From assembly GCF_003254545.1 (NCBI RefSeq), contig NZ_QJRH01000058.1:33987-97986 (forward strand): a DNA stretch of 64,000 nucleotides, read 5' to 3'. Shown here piece by piece: positions 42,482 to 50,820 of the stretch. Source of the stretch: Flavobacterium tistrianum (GTDB lineage: Bacteria > Bacteroidota > Bacteroidia > Flavobacteriales > Flavobacteriaceae). Position numbers and translations under genes: made by a program. Numbering within the stretch: position 1 is the first letter of the stretch; the number at the start of each line of letters is the position of its first letter. Under the pieces are notes generated by a model that worked only from the letters and a program-made list of their open reading frames with translations, did no database searches and was not told the DNA's origin.

Positions 42482-42600
42482 CCTGAGTCTGCGTTAGGGA
42501 TAGGAGCGGTATCTCCCGATTTAGAAAAACAAGGCTTTTTAGCCGTAGTTTTTGTTAATCGGGAATAAAGCGGATAGCCCGGCCGAAGGAAACGCCCAAA
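42482..42600 (+). ncRNA. Candidate structured non-coding RNA or structured repeat
   Basis: From about 42491 (gcgttagggataggagcgg) to 42597 (ggaaacgccc) the GC content and structure differ from the AT-rich surroundings. A closing helix gcgtt/aacgc (42491-42495 with 42591-42595) encloses a long hairpin: tcccgatt (42514-42521) with 42557-42564, then aaaaac with gtttt(t), then ggct with agcc around tttt. A small gata/tatc helix precedes it. A frame through it has no protein character. Strand is uncertain. From memory, similar sequence is common in flavobacterial intergenic DNA. Confidence 0.55.
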
Positions 42601-42822
42601 TTAATTATCTTCTAAAAATAAATATATTTTAGCAGCTAAAAGCGTATGATAATTTTTACAAAAGATTGAATTACAACCGATAGTTATATTCTATAAGTTG
42701 GATTGTAGGAAAAAAAAGCAGTTAATGCTTAATATTGTGTTTCTAAGAATTTTTTCCCCCTAAAAAAAATTTTAGAAACGATTTTACTAAAAGCTTAAAT
42801 CTATTTTTACCTACTAAAATTT

Positions 42823-43227
42823 ATGCCATTAACAATTTTTTCCGACAAGGTTAGATTTCGTTACAAATCTAAGAATTGGCAGTATCGGTTTGATGAAATT
42901 AAAGAACTCGGACTGCTCAAAAAAAAGAAAAAGTATTTTCTAGAAAATACCGCGTTTATTGCTGTAACTGCTTTTGCATATTATTGCATGCTATTTTCTA
43001 ATATAACAGACCTGCATTATGTTATTCCTGCAGTTTTGTGTTATGCAGTGGTTGTAGCTTTGTGGTCTAGCGATAAGGCCGAATTTGTATATTTTATTTT
43101 TGTTAAAGATATTTATCAAAATGAAATAAGAACTAAAATCGAACTAAAAGACCGCACATTGGTTGGCAAGCAGATTGATTATTATTTTGATATTCAGTTT
43201 GAACGCAGTATACAAAGAACTGCATAA
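42823..43227 (+). CDS. Small membrane protein of unknown function
   Basis: The protein has 134 residues. A basic cytoplasmic part (FRYKSKNWQYRFDEIKELGLLKKKKKYF) precedes two hydrophobic segments (AFIAVTAFAYYCMLFS and YVIPAVLCYAVVVALW), then a charged beta-rich tail (YFIFVKDIYQNEIRTKIELKDRTLVGKQ). No family is recognised. It stands alone, upstream of a tiny hydrophobic frame and an XRE regulator gene. Confidence 0.7.
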   Translation: MPLTIFSDKVRFRYKSKNWQYRFDEIKELGLLKKKKKYFLENTAFIAVTAFAYYCMLFSNITDLHYVIPAVLCYAVVVALWSSDKAEFVYFIFVKDIYQNEIRTKIELKDRTLVGKQIDYYFDIQFERSIQRTA

Positions 43228-43265
43228 GAAAAAATCAGAGATATTCGTATTTGATATTTTCCATT

Positions 43266-43328
43266 ATGATGTTTTTCATGATGGCAGCATTCATATATGC
43301 TTGTTTGATCATTAAAAGAAAAAAATAA
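43266..43328 (+). CDS. Possible 20-residue hydrophobic peptide
   Basis: An ATG at 43266 opens MMFFMMAAFIYACLIIKRKK, a single hydrophobic segment with a basic tail, stopped at 43328. The architecture resembles small membrane peptides. It lies 38 bases after the preceding gene and before the palindrome at 43390. There is no evidence of expression, and such frames occur by chance in AT-rich DNA. Confidence 0.25.
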   Translation: MMFFMMAAFIYACLIIKRKK

Positions 43329-43389
43329 TACAAAATGCTTTCTCATAATATGTTAATTGTGAGAAAGCTTAAAATAATCCCAAAAATAA

Positions 43390-43436
43390 GTATAGTTAAG
43401 CCGTTATTATTTAACGGCTGGCTGTTTTAACTATAC
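43390..43436. promoter_or_regulatory. Nested palindrome directly upstream of the XRE gene
   Basis: Outer arms gtatagttaa (43390-43399) and ttaactatac (43427-43436) are perfect complements. Inside lies a second hairpin gccgtt/aacggc (43400-43405 with 43413-43418). The position suggests an operator for the XRE protein, or a cruciform or leader RNA. Confidence 0.65.
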
Positions 43437-43460
43437 ATGACCTCAAATCAGAATAAAATT

Positions 43461-43847
43461 ATGGCCACAACAATTAAAAACAAGATTAGAAACATTAGAG
43501 AGTTAAAAAACTACACTCAGGAATATATGGCAGAAAGATTAGGTGTAACTCAGGCAGGTTACAGTAAAATTGAGAAAGGAAAGACTTCTTTGAGCTACGA
43601 AAAATTGGTTGAAATAGGAAAGATTTTAGATGTCAGCGTAGAGGATATAATTAGTTTTGAATACGATAAATACTTTAATAGTTTTAATAAAATAACTGGA
43701 AATAATAACGGAAGCATTTTGATAAATGCCGATAATAGTTCGATTATAAAAGAGCTTTATGAAGATAAAATTCAGTTGCTAGAAAAATTGCTTTCCAGAA
43801 CCGAAATTGAATTGGAACGTTACAAAGATAAATTTGGAGAGATTTGA
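43461..43847 (+). CDS. XRE-family transcriptional regulator with C-terminal coiled coil
   Basis: The protein has 128 residues from the ATG at 43461. An ATG at 43437 abuts the palindrome and is less likely. The HTH is KIRNIRELKNYTQEYMAERLGVTQAGYSKIEKGKTSLSYEKLVEIGKILDVSVEDII. A linker (NKITGNNNGSILINADNS) leads to a coiled coil (ELYEDKIQLLEKLLSRTEIELERYKDKF) likely to mediate dimerisation. It probably represses itself through the upstream palindrome. No toxin partner is evident. Confidence 0.88.
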   Translation: MATTIKNKIRNIRELKNYTQEYMAERLGVTQAGYSKIEKGKTSLSYEKLVEIGKILDVSVEDIISFEYDKYFNSFNKITGNNNGSILINADNSSIIKELYEDKIQLLEKLLSRTEIELERYKDKFGEI

Positions 43848-43861
43848 AGGTTTTTAGTTTC

Positions 43862-43894
43862 ATCTTTGTCAAAGTTTAATGCTTTGACAAAGAT
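43862..43894. terminator. Bidirectional terminator between XRE and TauE/SafE genes
   Basis: A perfect 13-base stem, atctttgtcaaag (43862-43874) with 43882-43894, has a seven-base loop. No strong T-run is present, so efficiency is uncertain; the genes converge here. Confidence 0.6.
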
Positions 43895-43936
43895 TACTCT
43901 ACAAGTGAAACTAAATAAAACTTTTTGAAATTGCTC

Positions 43937-44722
43937 TTAGAATAAGACTTCTTTAGCAATAATATAAAATCCCATTACGAGGACAAACCATCCGAAGAGT
44001 GGTTTTAATTTTGCGCCGTCAATTTTTTTAGAAAGTTGGCTACCAATAAACATTCCGATTAACGCCATTGCTGAAACGCTCAATAAAAAAGTATAATTTA
44101 TTGGTGTTCCGATGTATAAATCGCCTGCAAAACCTATTGATGAATTAATGGTAATGATTAATAATGAAGTTCCAACGGCTTGTTTCATAGGAAGTTTTGC
44201 GAAAAAAAGCAGGGCGGGAATAATCAGAAATCCTCCGCCAGCGCCTAGAAAACCCGTTACAATTCCGACCAAAAAACCAATAAAGCTAAGCTGTAAATAA
44301 TTGGTTTCTGCCGATGTTATTTCTGTCTGATTCTTTTTAATCATAGAAATAGCTGCAGTAATCATTAGGATCGAAAAGATGATCATAATCAGAAAATCTT
44401 TTGAAACGGTATAAGAAGCAACAGAAAATAAAGTCGATGCAATTTGCGGGAAAATAACTTCACGGATGATCAGAATCGAAATAACCGAAGGAACGGCAAA
44501 ATACAAGGCTGATTTCAGTTTTAGATTTCCCATTTTATAATGGCTATAACTTCCAAATAGTGCCGTTAATCCCACAATAAATAAAGAATAAGAAGTTGCC
44601 TGATCTGGATTGACTTTAAATAAATAAACTAAAATTGGAATAGTAAGTATAGAACCACCTCCGCCGATTAAACCAAGCGAGATTCCGATTATGATTGAAG
44701 CAAAATAGCCTAAATATTCCAT
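43937..44722 (-). CDS. TauE/SafE-family sulfite/sulfonate exporter-like permease
   Basis: The protein has 261 residues and about eight membrane segments. The two family repeats are seen in GISLGLIGGGGSILTIPILVYLF and GIVTGFLGAGGGFLIIPALLFF. Members export sulfite, sulfoacetate or other organosulfonates, or import them. Its placement next to a Crp/Fnr regulator and a rhodanese, near the MBL-rhodanese and YeeE genes, suggests sulfur handling. Confidence 0.9.
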   Translation of the reverse strand: MEYLGYFASIIIGISLGLIGGGGSILTIPILVYLFKVNPDQATSYSLFIVGLTALFGSYSHYKMGNLKLKSALYFAVPSVISILIIREVIFPQIASTLFSVASYTVSKDFLIMIIFSILMITAAISMIKKNQTEITSAETNYLQLSFIGFLVGIVTGFLGAGGGFLIIPALLFFAKLPMKQAVGTSLLIITINSSIGFAGDLYIGTPINYTFLLSVSAMALIGMFIGSQLSKKIDGAKLKPLFGWFVLVMGFYIIAKEVLF

Positions 44723-44798
44723 TGCATTTATTTTAGTGCAAAGTTGCTTCGGAAATTAGAATCCTACAGTAACATTTATCACAGAAGATTTTTTTTTC

Positions 44799-44905
44799 GC
44801 CACGAATTCACGAATTAGCGCTAATTTTATTTGTGTAATAAATTTCACAGATTAGTTAATTTGTTTCGTTTCAGATTGAAAAAATAAAATTCGTGAATTC
44901 GTGGC
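44799..44905. repeat. Family B inverted repeat
   Basis: gccacgaattcacgaatt (44799-44816) and its perfect complement (44888-44905) enclose a 71-base centre. It fills the spacer between the Crp/Fnr and TauE/SafE genes. Confidence 0.9.
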
Positions 44906-44913
44906 TAAAAACT

Positions 44914-45540
44914 TTATTTCAATAACTCAATCTGGTTTCGGTTGAGTTTGACTAAGCCTCGTTGCTCCATTTTTTTTAATAATCTTGAAACAACTTCTCT
45001 TGAAGTATTTAATTCGGTTGCGATTTCTTGATGTGAAAGATTCACTTCAGAACAGCCACAAGCATCAGAATGTCTTTTTAAGTAGAATTCCAATCTTTCA
45101 TCCATAGAGCGGAAGGCGATATTATCAACTACTTCGAGCACTTCTTCAAAACGGCTTCTGTAGGTTTCAATTACAAATTCGTACCAAGATCTGTGTTCCA
45201 TCATCCATTTATCCATCAATTGCAGTGGAATCATCATCACAGTAACATCTTCTACCACTTTTGCCATAATCTGGCTTTTTTCGCTTTTTGCCGTGCAAAT
45301 CATCGAGATGGCGCAGGCTTGTCCAGGTTGCAGGTAATACATTAAAAATTCTCCGCCATCTTCGCCTTCACGATAGATTTTGATTTTACCTTTAATAATC
45401 AAAACGGTATTTTTAATATACTGTCCGGTACGCATTAAAATGGTTCCGGCTTCAAAATCCTGAAGGCTTCCGTTTTCTTCAATTGTAGCGATAAGTTCGT
45501 TAGAGAAATTAGGAAATATGGTTTTTAATGAATGTTGCAT
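44914..45540 (-). CDS. Crp/Fnr-family transcriptional regulator
   Basis: The protein has 208 residues. A cyclic-nucleotide-binding-like beta-roll (about 1-115) is followed by a dimer helix and a winged HTH (SHQEIATELNTSREVVSRLLKKMEQRGLVKL). Cysteines at 76, 82, 161 and 163 include a CGC just before the HTH; there is no N-terminal FeS cysteine cluster of the FNR type. It may sense redox or persulfide, by analogy with sulfur-gene neighbours; this is inference. A box TATCTTTG lies at 45655-45662, so the mRNA leader includes a repeat. Confidence 0.9.
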   Translation of the reverse strand: MQHSLKTIFPNFSNELIATIEENGSLQDFEAGTILMRTGQYIKNTVLIIKGKIKIYREGEDGGEFLMYYLQPGQACAISMICTAKSEKSQIMAKVVEDVTVMMIPLQLMDKWMMEHRSWYEFVIETYRSRFEEVLEVVDNIAFRSMDERLEFYLKRHSDACGCSEVNLSHQEIATELNTSREVVSRLLKKMEQRGLVKLNRNQIELLK

Positions 45541-45554
45541 TGTGTATTTTTTTT

Positions 45555-45612
45555 GCTACGAATTACACGAATTGCCACTAATTAATTCGTGAGAATTGGT
45601 GTAATTCGTGGC
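45555..45612. repeat. Family B variant in the crp-like gene leader
   Basis: gctacgaattacacgaattg at the left faces gtaattcgtggc at the right, with an inner taattaatt centre. It is a diverged member of the gccacgaattc family. The gene-free stretch 45541-45900 holds this element, the - strand box at 45655 and the leader of the + strand rhodanese gene; nothing else is seen. Confidence 0.7.
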
Positions 45613-45900
45613 TGATATATTTGTCAAAATCGAATTAAAAAATGTATTTGTTTGCAAAGATAATGGTTTGAAATGGGAATAATTATCAGAAAACTAGATT
45701 TAAGATGAATTTTATGTAAATGAAAAAATCCTATTTTCTATCGATTTTGTAGGCTGAATTTTTAAAAATAGTAACTAAATTTGTAATTCACTGATTATAA
45801 TACTTTCTCTAAAACGTTTTCTGAGAATAATAATCGAAATCGCATTTGGTACGTTTTTTATATATAGAAACGTCGTAATTTTACAAAAACACATTTTATT

Positions 45901-46212
45901 ATGAATTTATCACAAGAAGATTGGGTTGCTCAGTTAGAGGCTGACGAAAATGCAGTTATACTTGATGTAAGAACTGAAGACGAATTTAATGACGGCTACA
46001 TTGAGAATGCTCTTAATATTGATATCAATAAAGGGCAGGCATTTATCTATGAAATCGAAGAATTGGACAAAAATAAAAACTATTACGTATACTGCCGTTC
46101 TGGGGCTAGAAGCGCAAAAGCATGCCAAATCATGAACGAGTTAGGTATAGAAAACGCCTACAATCTGCTTGGAGGAATCCTAGATTGGGAAGGTGAAACA
46201 GTACATCCATAA
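45901..46212 (+). CDS. Single-domain rhodanese
   Basis: The protein has 103 residues. The rhodanese signatures are NAVILDVRTEDEFNDGYIENALNIDI and the active-site loop YVYCRSGARSAKACQIM, with catalytic Cys in YCRSGAR. A terminal GGILDWEGE follows. It moves sulfane sulfur between thiols, probably together with the sulfur genes on the other side of the divergent Crp-like gene. It is cytoplasmic, with no signal peptide. Confidence 0.93.
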   Translation: MNLSQEDWVAQLEADENAVILDVRTEDEFNDGYIENALNIDINKGQAFIYEIEELDKNKNYYVYCRSGARSAKACQIMNELGIENAYNLLGGILDWEGETVHP

Positions 46213-46219
46213 AAAGAAG

Positions 46220-46242
46220 AAGAGGCAATAAAAAAGCCTCTT
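46220..46242 (+). terminator. Terminator of the rhodanese gene
   Basis: A seven-base stem aagaggc (46220-46226) with gcctctt (46236-46242) is followed by a T-run. Confidence 0.75.
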
Positions 46243-46287
46243 TTTTCTTTTGAAAATAGAATTACCAGACCATTAAATAACCAAATT

Positions 46288-47868
46288 ATGAGTTTTATAC
46301 CAGAAGAATATCAGATCAATAGTCTGATAAACCAAGATACTTATCTTGTAAATGGAGAATTGAAACAATGGACAGGGCAAACCACACCTGTGTTTTCTAC
46401 TATTTCTTCAACAGAAAAATATTCGCCGACTTTATTAGGATCTATTCCTTTTATGGGAGAAAAAGAAGCAGCAGAAGTTGTTGAAGCTGCTACTAACGCA
46501 TACGATATGGGACAAGGTTTATGGCCAACTATGAAAGTAGTGGATCGTATTAAATGCATGGAAAAATTTGTAAAGCAAATGAAAGAAACCCGCGAAGAAG
46601 TAGTGAAATACTTAATGTGGGAAATCGGAAAATCATTAGGAGATTCGCAAAAAGAATTCGACAGAACAGTAGAATATATTTACGATACAATTGCAAGTTA
46701 TAAAGAATTAAACGGGCGCAGTTCGCACTTTGAAAAAGTTCAAGGAGTAAACGCAATGATTCGCCGTGGGCCTCTTGGAGTTGTTTTGTGTTTAGGACCA
46801 TATAATTATCCTTTAAACGAAACTTTCTCGTTATTGATTCCAGCTTTGATTATGGGAAATACCGTAATCTTCAAACCTGCTAAACATGGTGTTTTATGTA
46901 TTTCACCATTGTTGGAAGCCTTCAGAAGCAGTTTTCCAAAAGGGGTAATCAATATCGTTTACGGAAGAGGACGTGAAGTAGCTTCTCCGATTATGAAATC
47001 TGGAAAAATTGATGTTTTGGCATTAATTGGAAACAGTAAATCGGCGATTGCTTTACAGGATCAGCATCCAAACAAAAACAGACTGCGTTTGATTTTAGGT
47101 TTAGAAGCCAAAAATCCAGCGATTATTCTTCCAGATGCCGATTTAGATTTGGCTATTCAGGAATGCATTACAGGAAGTTTGTCTTTTAACGGTCAGCGTT
47201 GTACGGCTTTAAAAGTATTATATGTTCACGAATCTATTAGAGAAGAATTCAATAAACGCTTTGCTGAAAAAGTAGATAGTTTGGTTTTTGGAAATCCGTG
47301 GGAAAAAGGAGTTTCTTTAACACCGCTTCCAGAAACCGATAAACCAAAATATATTCAAGGTTTAATTGATGACGCTGTTCATAAAGGAGCTAAAGTGATC
47401 AATGAAAAAGGAGGAAAACATACTGATAATTATATTTTTCCAGCCGTTTTGTATCCAGTAAACAAAGAAATGCGTGTGTATCATGAAGAACAGTTTGGAC
47501 CAGTTGTTCCTGTACTTTCTTTCAAAGATATCAAAGAACCATTGAAAGATATGGCAGAATCAAATTACGGACAGCAAGTAAGTTTGTTTGGTAAAGACAT
47601 CAAAACATTGGCTCCACTTATTGATGCTTTGGTAAACTTAGTTTGTAGAGTAAACTTAAATAGTTCTTGCCAAAGAGGGCCAGACGCTTTCCCTTTTACA
47701 GGAAGAAAAGATTCTGCAGTAGGAACTTTAAGTATTCCAGATGCATTGCGCTCATTTTCAATTCGTACGTTTGTAGCTTCAAAAGATATCGATTATAATA
47801 ATGAGATTCTGCAGGAATTGCTTAACAGCAAGGAATCAAATTTTATTAATACTGATTATATTTTGTAG
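46288..47868 (+). CDS. NADP-dependent glyceraldehyde-3-phosphate dehydrogenase (GapN type)
   Basis: The protein has 526 residues. It is an aldehyde dehydrogenase with Glu273 in [12 protein letters not shown] and catalytic Cys305 in [10 protein letters not shown], plus the NADP region [25 protein letters not shown]. It closes with [27 protein letters not shown], the GapN-specific segment. It makes 3-phosphoglycerate and NADPH directly, bypassing the phosphorylating GAPDH step. It is monocistronic. Confidence 0.9.
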   Translation: MSFIPEEYQINSLINQDTYLVNGELKQWTGQTTPVFSTISSTEKYSPTLLGSIPFMGEKEAAEVVEAATNAYDMGQGLWPTMKVVDRIKCMEKFVKQMKETREEVVKYLMWEIGKSLGDSQKEFDRTVEYIYDTIASYKELNGRSSHFEKVQGVNAMIRRGPLGVVLCLGPYNYPLNETFSLLIPALIMGNTVIFKPAKHGVLCISPLLEAFRSSFPKGVINIVYGRGREVASPIMKSGKIDVLALIGNSKSAIALQDQHPNKNRLRLILGLEAKNPAIILPDADLDLAIQECITGSLSFNGQRCTALKVLYVHESIREEFNKRFAEKVDSLVFGNPWEKGVSLTPLPETDKPKYIQGLIDDAVHKGAKVINEKGGKHTDNYIFPAVLYPVNKEMRVYHEEQFGPVVPVLSFKDIKEPLKDMAESNYGQQVSLFGKDIKTLAPLIDALVNLVCRVNLNSSCQRGPDAFPFTGRKDSAVGTLSIPDALRSFSIRTFVASKDIDYNNEILQELLNSKESNFINTDYIL

Positions 47869-47897
47869 CCATCAAGGTTATATATTAATTGTAGATG

Positions 47898-47929
47898 CCG
47901 TCTGTTGCTTTGGTGACAGACGGTTTTTT
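47898..47929 (+). terminator. Terminator of the GapN gene
   Basis: An eight-base stem ccgtctgt (47898-47905) with acagacgg (47916-47923) is followed by six T. Confidence 0.85.
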
Positions 47930-48048
47930 CTTTTAAAGATGCTAAGGTTCTGAGAGGCAAGATGCTTAGTTTTTTTAATTAAAAATTACCATTAATCACC
48001 AACCATCAACTACAAACCATCAACCACCAACAATTCACAATTAATAAT

Positions 48049-48056
48049 TAAATTTG
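48049..48056 (+). promoter_or_regulatory. Putative -7 box (TAAATTTG) for the M1 peptidase gene
   Basis: TAAATTTG matches the consensus and lies 64 bases before the ATG at 48121. Motif match only. Confidence 0.5.
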
Positions 48057-48120
48057 TAACATTATTAAAAAAAAGCAGTCTTATTACTTACCAAACAATT
48101 TAAAGTCCTAAGAATCATTT

Positions 48121-49998
48121 ATGAAAAAGAGATTTTTGCAATTTGCATTAATAACATTTGTTCTTTTTGCCCAAGATACTATTGCTCAAGAGCTTTACAT
48201 GCCACGAAATATTAAAAAAGCCTATGAGAACGGAACACGCTCTAAAGATGGAAAACCAGGCGTAAACTATTGGCAGAACCGAGGAAAATATAATATGGAA
48301 ATTTCTGTTGACCCTAAAACCAAAATGGTTTCAGGTACAGAAACTATTATTTATGAAAACAATAGCAAGGATACGCTGAGAAATCTAGTGATCCGTTTTG
48401 TAAATAATCTTCATAAGCCTTCTTCATCTCGAGGCGGAGATGTGAACGACGATTTTTTAAGCGACGGATTAACAATTACGTCGTTAAAAGTAGAAAATGA
48501 AGTCTATAAAGAAGACGCTAGAAATTGGGGAACTGTTGGAAATGTGAAATTGCAGAAACCAATTTTGCCGCATTCAAAAACTATCATAAATATTCAGTGG
48601 AATTATCCTTTGTCTAAAGAGAGCGGAAGAGAAGGACAGATTGACGAAACTACTTTTTTTGTAGCTTATAGTTATCCGAGAGTTTCTGTTTTGGATGATT
48701 ATAATGGCTGGGACAGAATACCACATACAGACCGCCAAGAATTCTATAATGATTTTAATGACTATATTTTTTCTGTAAAAGCACCTAAAAATTATGTGGT
48801 TTATGCAACAGGCGATTTATTAAATCCAGATGAGGTTTTGCAACCTGAGTTTGCATCACGTTTGAAAAAGTCATACACAACAGACGAAATTCTGCATATC
48901 GCTAATGAACAAGAAATGAAAAGCGGTATTGTAACCAAACAGTACGATTGGAACGTTTGGAAATTTGAAGCTAAAAATATCACAGATGTATGTTTTGGTT
49001 TAAGCGATCATTATTTATGGGATGCCAGCAGTGTTGTAGTTGATAAAAAAACAAATCGTCGCGCAAGTGTTCAGGCGGCTTATGACATTAAAGGAACAGA
49101 TTTTGTTAATTCTGTAAAAAACAACCAATATGCTTTAGATTGGTTTTCTAATAACTGGCCAGGAGTTCCGTATCCTTTTTCTAAAATGACAGCTTTTCAA
49201 GGCTTCGCTGACATGGAGTATCCAATGATGTGTAACGATTCTCAAATGGGAGATCCTGTTTTTGCTCAGCTAGTGCAAGATCATGAAGTGGCTCATACGT
49301 ATTTCCCTTTTTATATGGGAATCAATGAAACTCGTTATGCTTTTATGGACGAAGGGTGGGCAACAACTTTTGAATATTTAATCGGAATTGCTGAACATGG
49401 CAAAGAAGCAGCTGATAAGTTTTATCAAGATTTTAGAGTAAAAAAATATATAAGCGATCGATCTTCAGAACAAGATCAGCCTATTATAACGATGTCTACT
49501 CAAGTCTCTGGAGCAGGCTACGGAAATAATTCCTATGGTAAAGCTTCTCTTTCTTATTTGGCTTTGAAAGATTTACTTGGCGACGATTTATTTAAAAAAG
49601 CACTGCATTCTTATATGGATAATTGGAATGGAAAGCACCCAATTCCTTGGGATTATTTTAATTCGTTTAATACTGCGACAGGTAAGAATCTAAATTGGTT
49701 TTTTAATAATTGGTTCTTTACCAACAATTATTTAGATATCGCTATAAAAGGCATTTCTGCTGATAAGAAAATTATAACAGTAGAAAACATTGGAGGTTTT
49801 GCAATTCCGTTTGACGTAATAATTACTTACGCTGATAAATCGAAAATAACATTGCATGAAACGCCAGCAATTTGGGAGAAAAATCAAAAAACAGCCAAAA
49901 TAATTCTGAAAAGCACAAAAAAAATAGCCCAAATTCAGCTTGATGGAGGCATTTTTATGGATGCAACACCAGAAAATAATATTTTACTTGTTAAGTAG
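48121..49998 (+). CDS. Secreted M1-family metallopeptidase
   Basis: The protein has 625 residues with a signal peptide (MKKRFLQFALITFVLFAQ...). The gluzincin motif HEVAH is at residues 388-392, and the third zinc ligand Glu411 follows the second His at the usual M1 spacing (MDEGWATTFEYL). A GAMEN-like exopeptidase loop appears only loosely as GFADMEYPMM. It is probably a periplasmic or surface-released aminopeptidase, shorter than full-length M1 proteins because the C-terminal helical domain is reduced. It is monocistronic. Confidence 0.9.
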   Translation: MKKRFLQFALITFVLFAQDTIAQELYMPRNIKKAYENGTRSKDGKPGVNYWQNRGKYNMEISVDPKTKMVSGTETIIYENNSKDTLRNLVIRFVNNLHKPSSSRGGDVNDDFLSDGLTITSLKVENEVYKEDARNWGTVGNVKLQKPILPHSKTIINIQWNYPLSKESGREGQIDETTFFVAYSYPRVSVLDDYNGWDRIPHTDRQEFYNDFNDYIFSVKAPKNYVVYATGDLLNPDEVLQPEFASRLKKSYTTDEILHIANEQEMKSGIVTKQYDWNVWKFEAKNITDVCFGLSDHYLWDASSVVVDKKTNRRASVQAAYDIKGTDFVNSVKNNQYALDWFSNNWPGVPYPFSKMTAFQGFADMEYPMMCNDSQMGDPVFAQLVQDHEVAHTYFPFYMGINETRYAFMDEGWATTFEYLIGIAEHGKEAADKFYQDFRVKKYISDRSSEQDQPIITMSTQVSGAGYGNNSYGKASLSYLALKDLLGDDLFKKALHSYMDNWNGKHPIPWDYFNSFNTATGKNLNWFFNNWFFTNNYLDIAIKGISADKKIITVENIGGFAIPFDVIITYADKSKITLHETPAIWEKNQKTAKIILKSTKKIAQIQLDGGIFMDATPENNILLVK

Positions 49999-50125
49999 AT
50001 TGAATTAATTCTAATGAAATGGTTAATAAAGTTATTTTGTTTTAAACAATTGATATTAATTGTTTGGAATGTTTAAAAATATTCTAAAATACGGAAATAC
50101 GTAAAGGTATTTGTTTAAAATAAAG

Positions 50126-50133
50126 TAGGTTTG
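50126..50133 (+). promoter_or_regulatory. Putative -7 box (TAGGTTTG) for the gene at 50161
   Basis: TAGGTTTG fits TAnnTTTG and lies 27 bases before the ATG at 50161. It rules against an ATG-less start at 50131. Confidence 0.55.
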
Positions 50134-50160
50134 CAAAATACTAAAAAACCTACAACTTTA

Positions 50161-50772
50161 ATGAAAAAAACATGTGTGCTGATTGTATTATTAAGTACAT
50201 TTCAGTTCTTTGGACAGAATGACCCAAAAACAGCATTTCAGAAAAACAAATACGAATTGGCTGTTTCTTATTACAAAAAATCAGATTTTATAAAGGCTAT
50301 TGATTTGTTCTCTTTAGCTGCTAAGATTAAACCAGACAATGAAATTGGAAAAGATGCCGAAAGTAAAGTAGATACTTTGCGAGAACTTCTAAGGAAAGAA
50401 ATTTTAAATCAAGTTGTTGGAACTTGGAAAAGAGCGGGGAGTCAACCGGTTTGGTCTACAGCTTCAGTAAATAATAATCAATCTGATTTTGATGAATTAG
50501 TAGAAATTAAAGAAAATGAAATATTGTTTTATGAGGAAGACAAAAAAACGAAAGTAAGGAAACTCCTAAAAACAGAAAATTTAGTTTATAATGACAATAA
50601 CTCTAATGTATCTCCATTTTCAGAGATTATCCTTTCAGATGGAACAATTTGGAACTGCAGTCTGAATGAAAAGTTAACCATACTACATGTTGTTAATGTA
50701 GCGGTTAAAACAGAAGAAGGAATACGAAAGATAACGGGTGATAATGAAGAAAGTTATTACATTAAAATTTAA
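50161..50772 (+). CDS. Secreted TPR plus lipocalin-like protein of unknown function
   Basis: The protein has 203 residues from the ATG at 50161. A signal peptide (MKKTCVLIVLLSTFQFFGQ) is followed by one TPR-like pair (YELAVSYYKKSDFIKAIDLFSLAAKIKPDN) and a beta-rich C-terminal half that opens VVGTWKRAGSQPVW, similar to lipocalin-like domains of flavobacteria. I do not recognise a defined family. It is monocistronic with a strong terminator. Confidence 0.78.
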   Translation: MKKTCVLIVLLSTFQFFGQNDPKTAFQKNKYELAVSYYKKSDFIKAIDLFSLAAKIKPDNEIGKDAESKVDTLRELLRKEILNQVVGTWKRAGSQPVWSTASVNNNQSDFDELVEIKENEILFYEEDKKTKVRKLLKTENLVYNDNNSNVSPFSEIILSDGTIWNCSLNEKLTILHVVNVAVKTEEGIRKITGDNEESYYIKI

Positions 50773-50780
50773 AAATAAAT

Positions 50781-50818
50781 CATAAAAAAAGGGAATCAAT
50801 TGATTCCCTTTTTTTATG
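50781..50818. terminator. Bidirectional terminator, perfect 38-base palindrome
   Basis: Arms 50781-50799 and 50800-50818 are exact complements centred on caattg, with A- and T-runs at both ends. It serves the convergent genes at 50161 and 50821. Confidence 0.92.
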
Positions 50819-50820
50819 AT

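Noticed and set aside
42287..42568. A 93-codon open frame through the repeat and the candidate RNA
   Set aside because: It translates palindromic repeat and structured RNA sequence, lacks protein-like composition, and the same DNA is better explained as repeats and a folded element.
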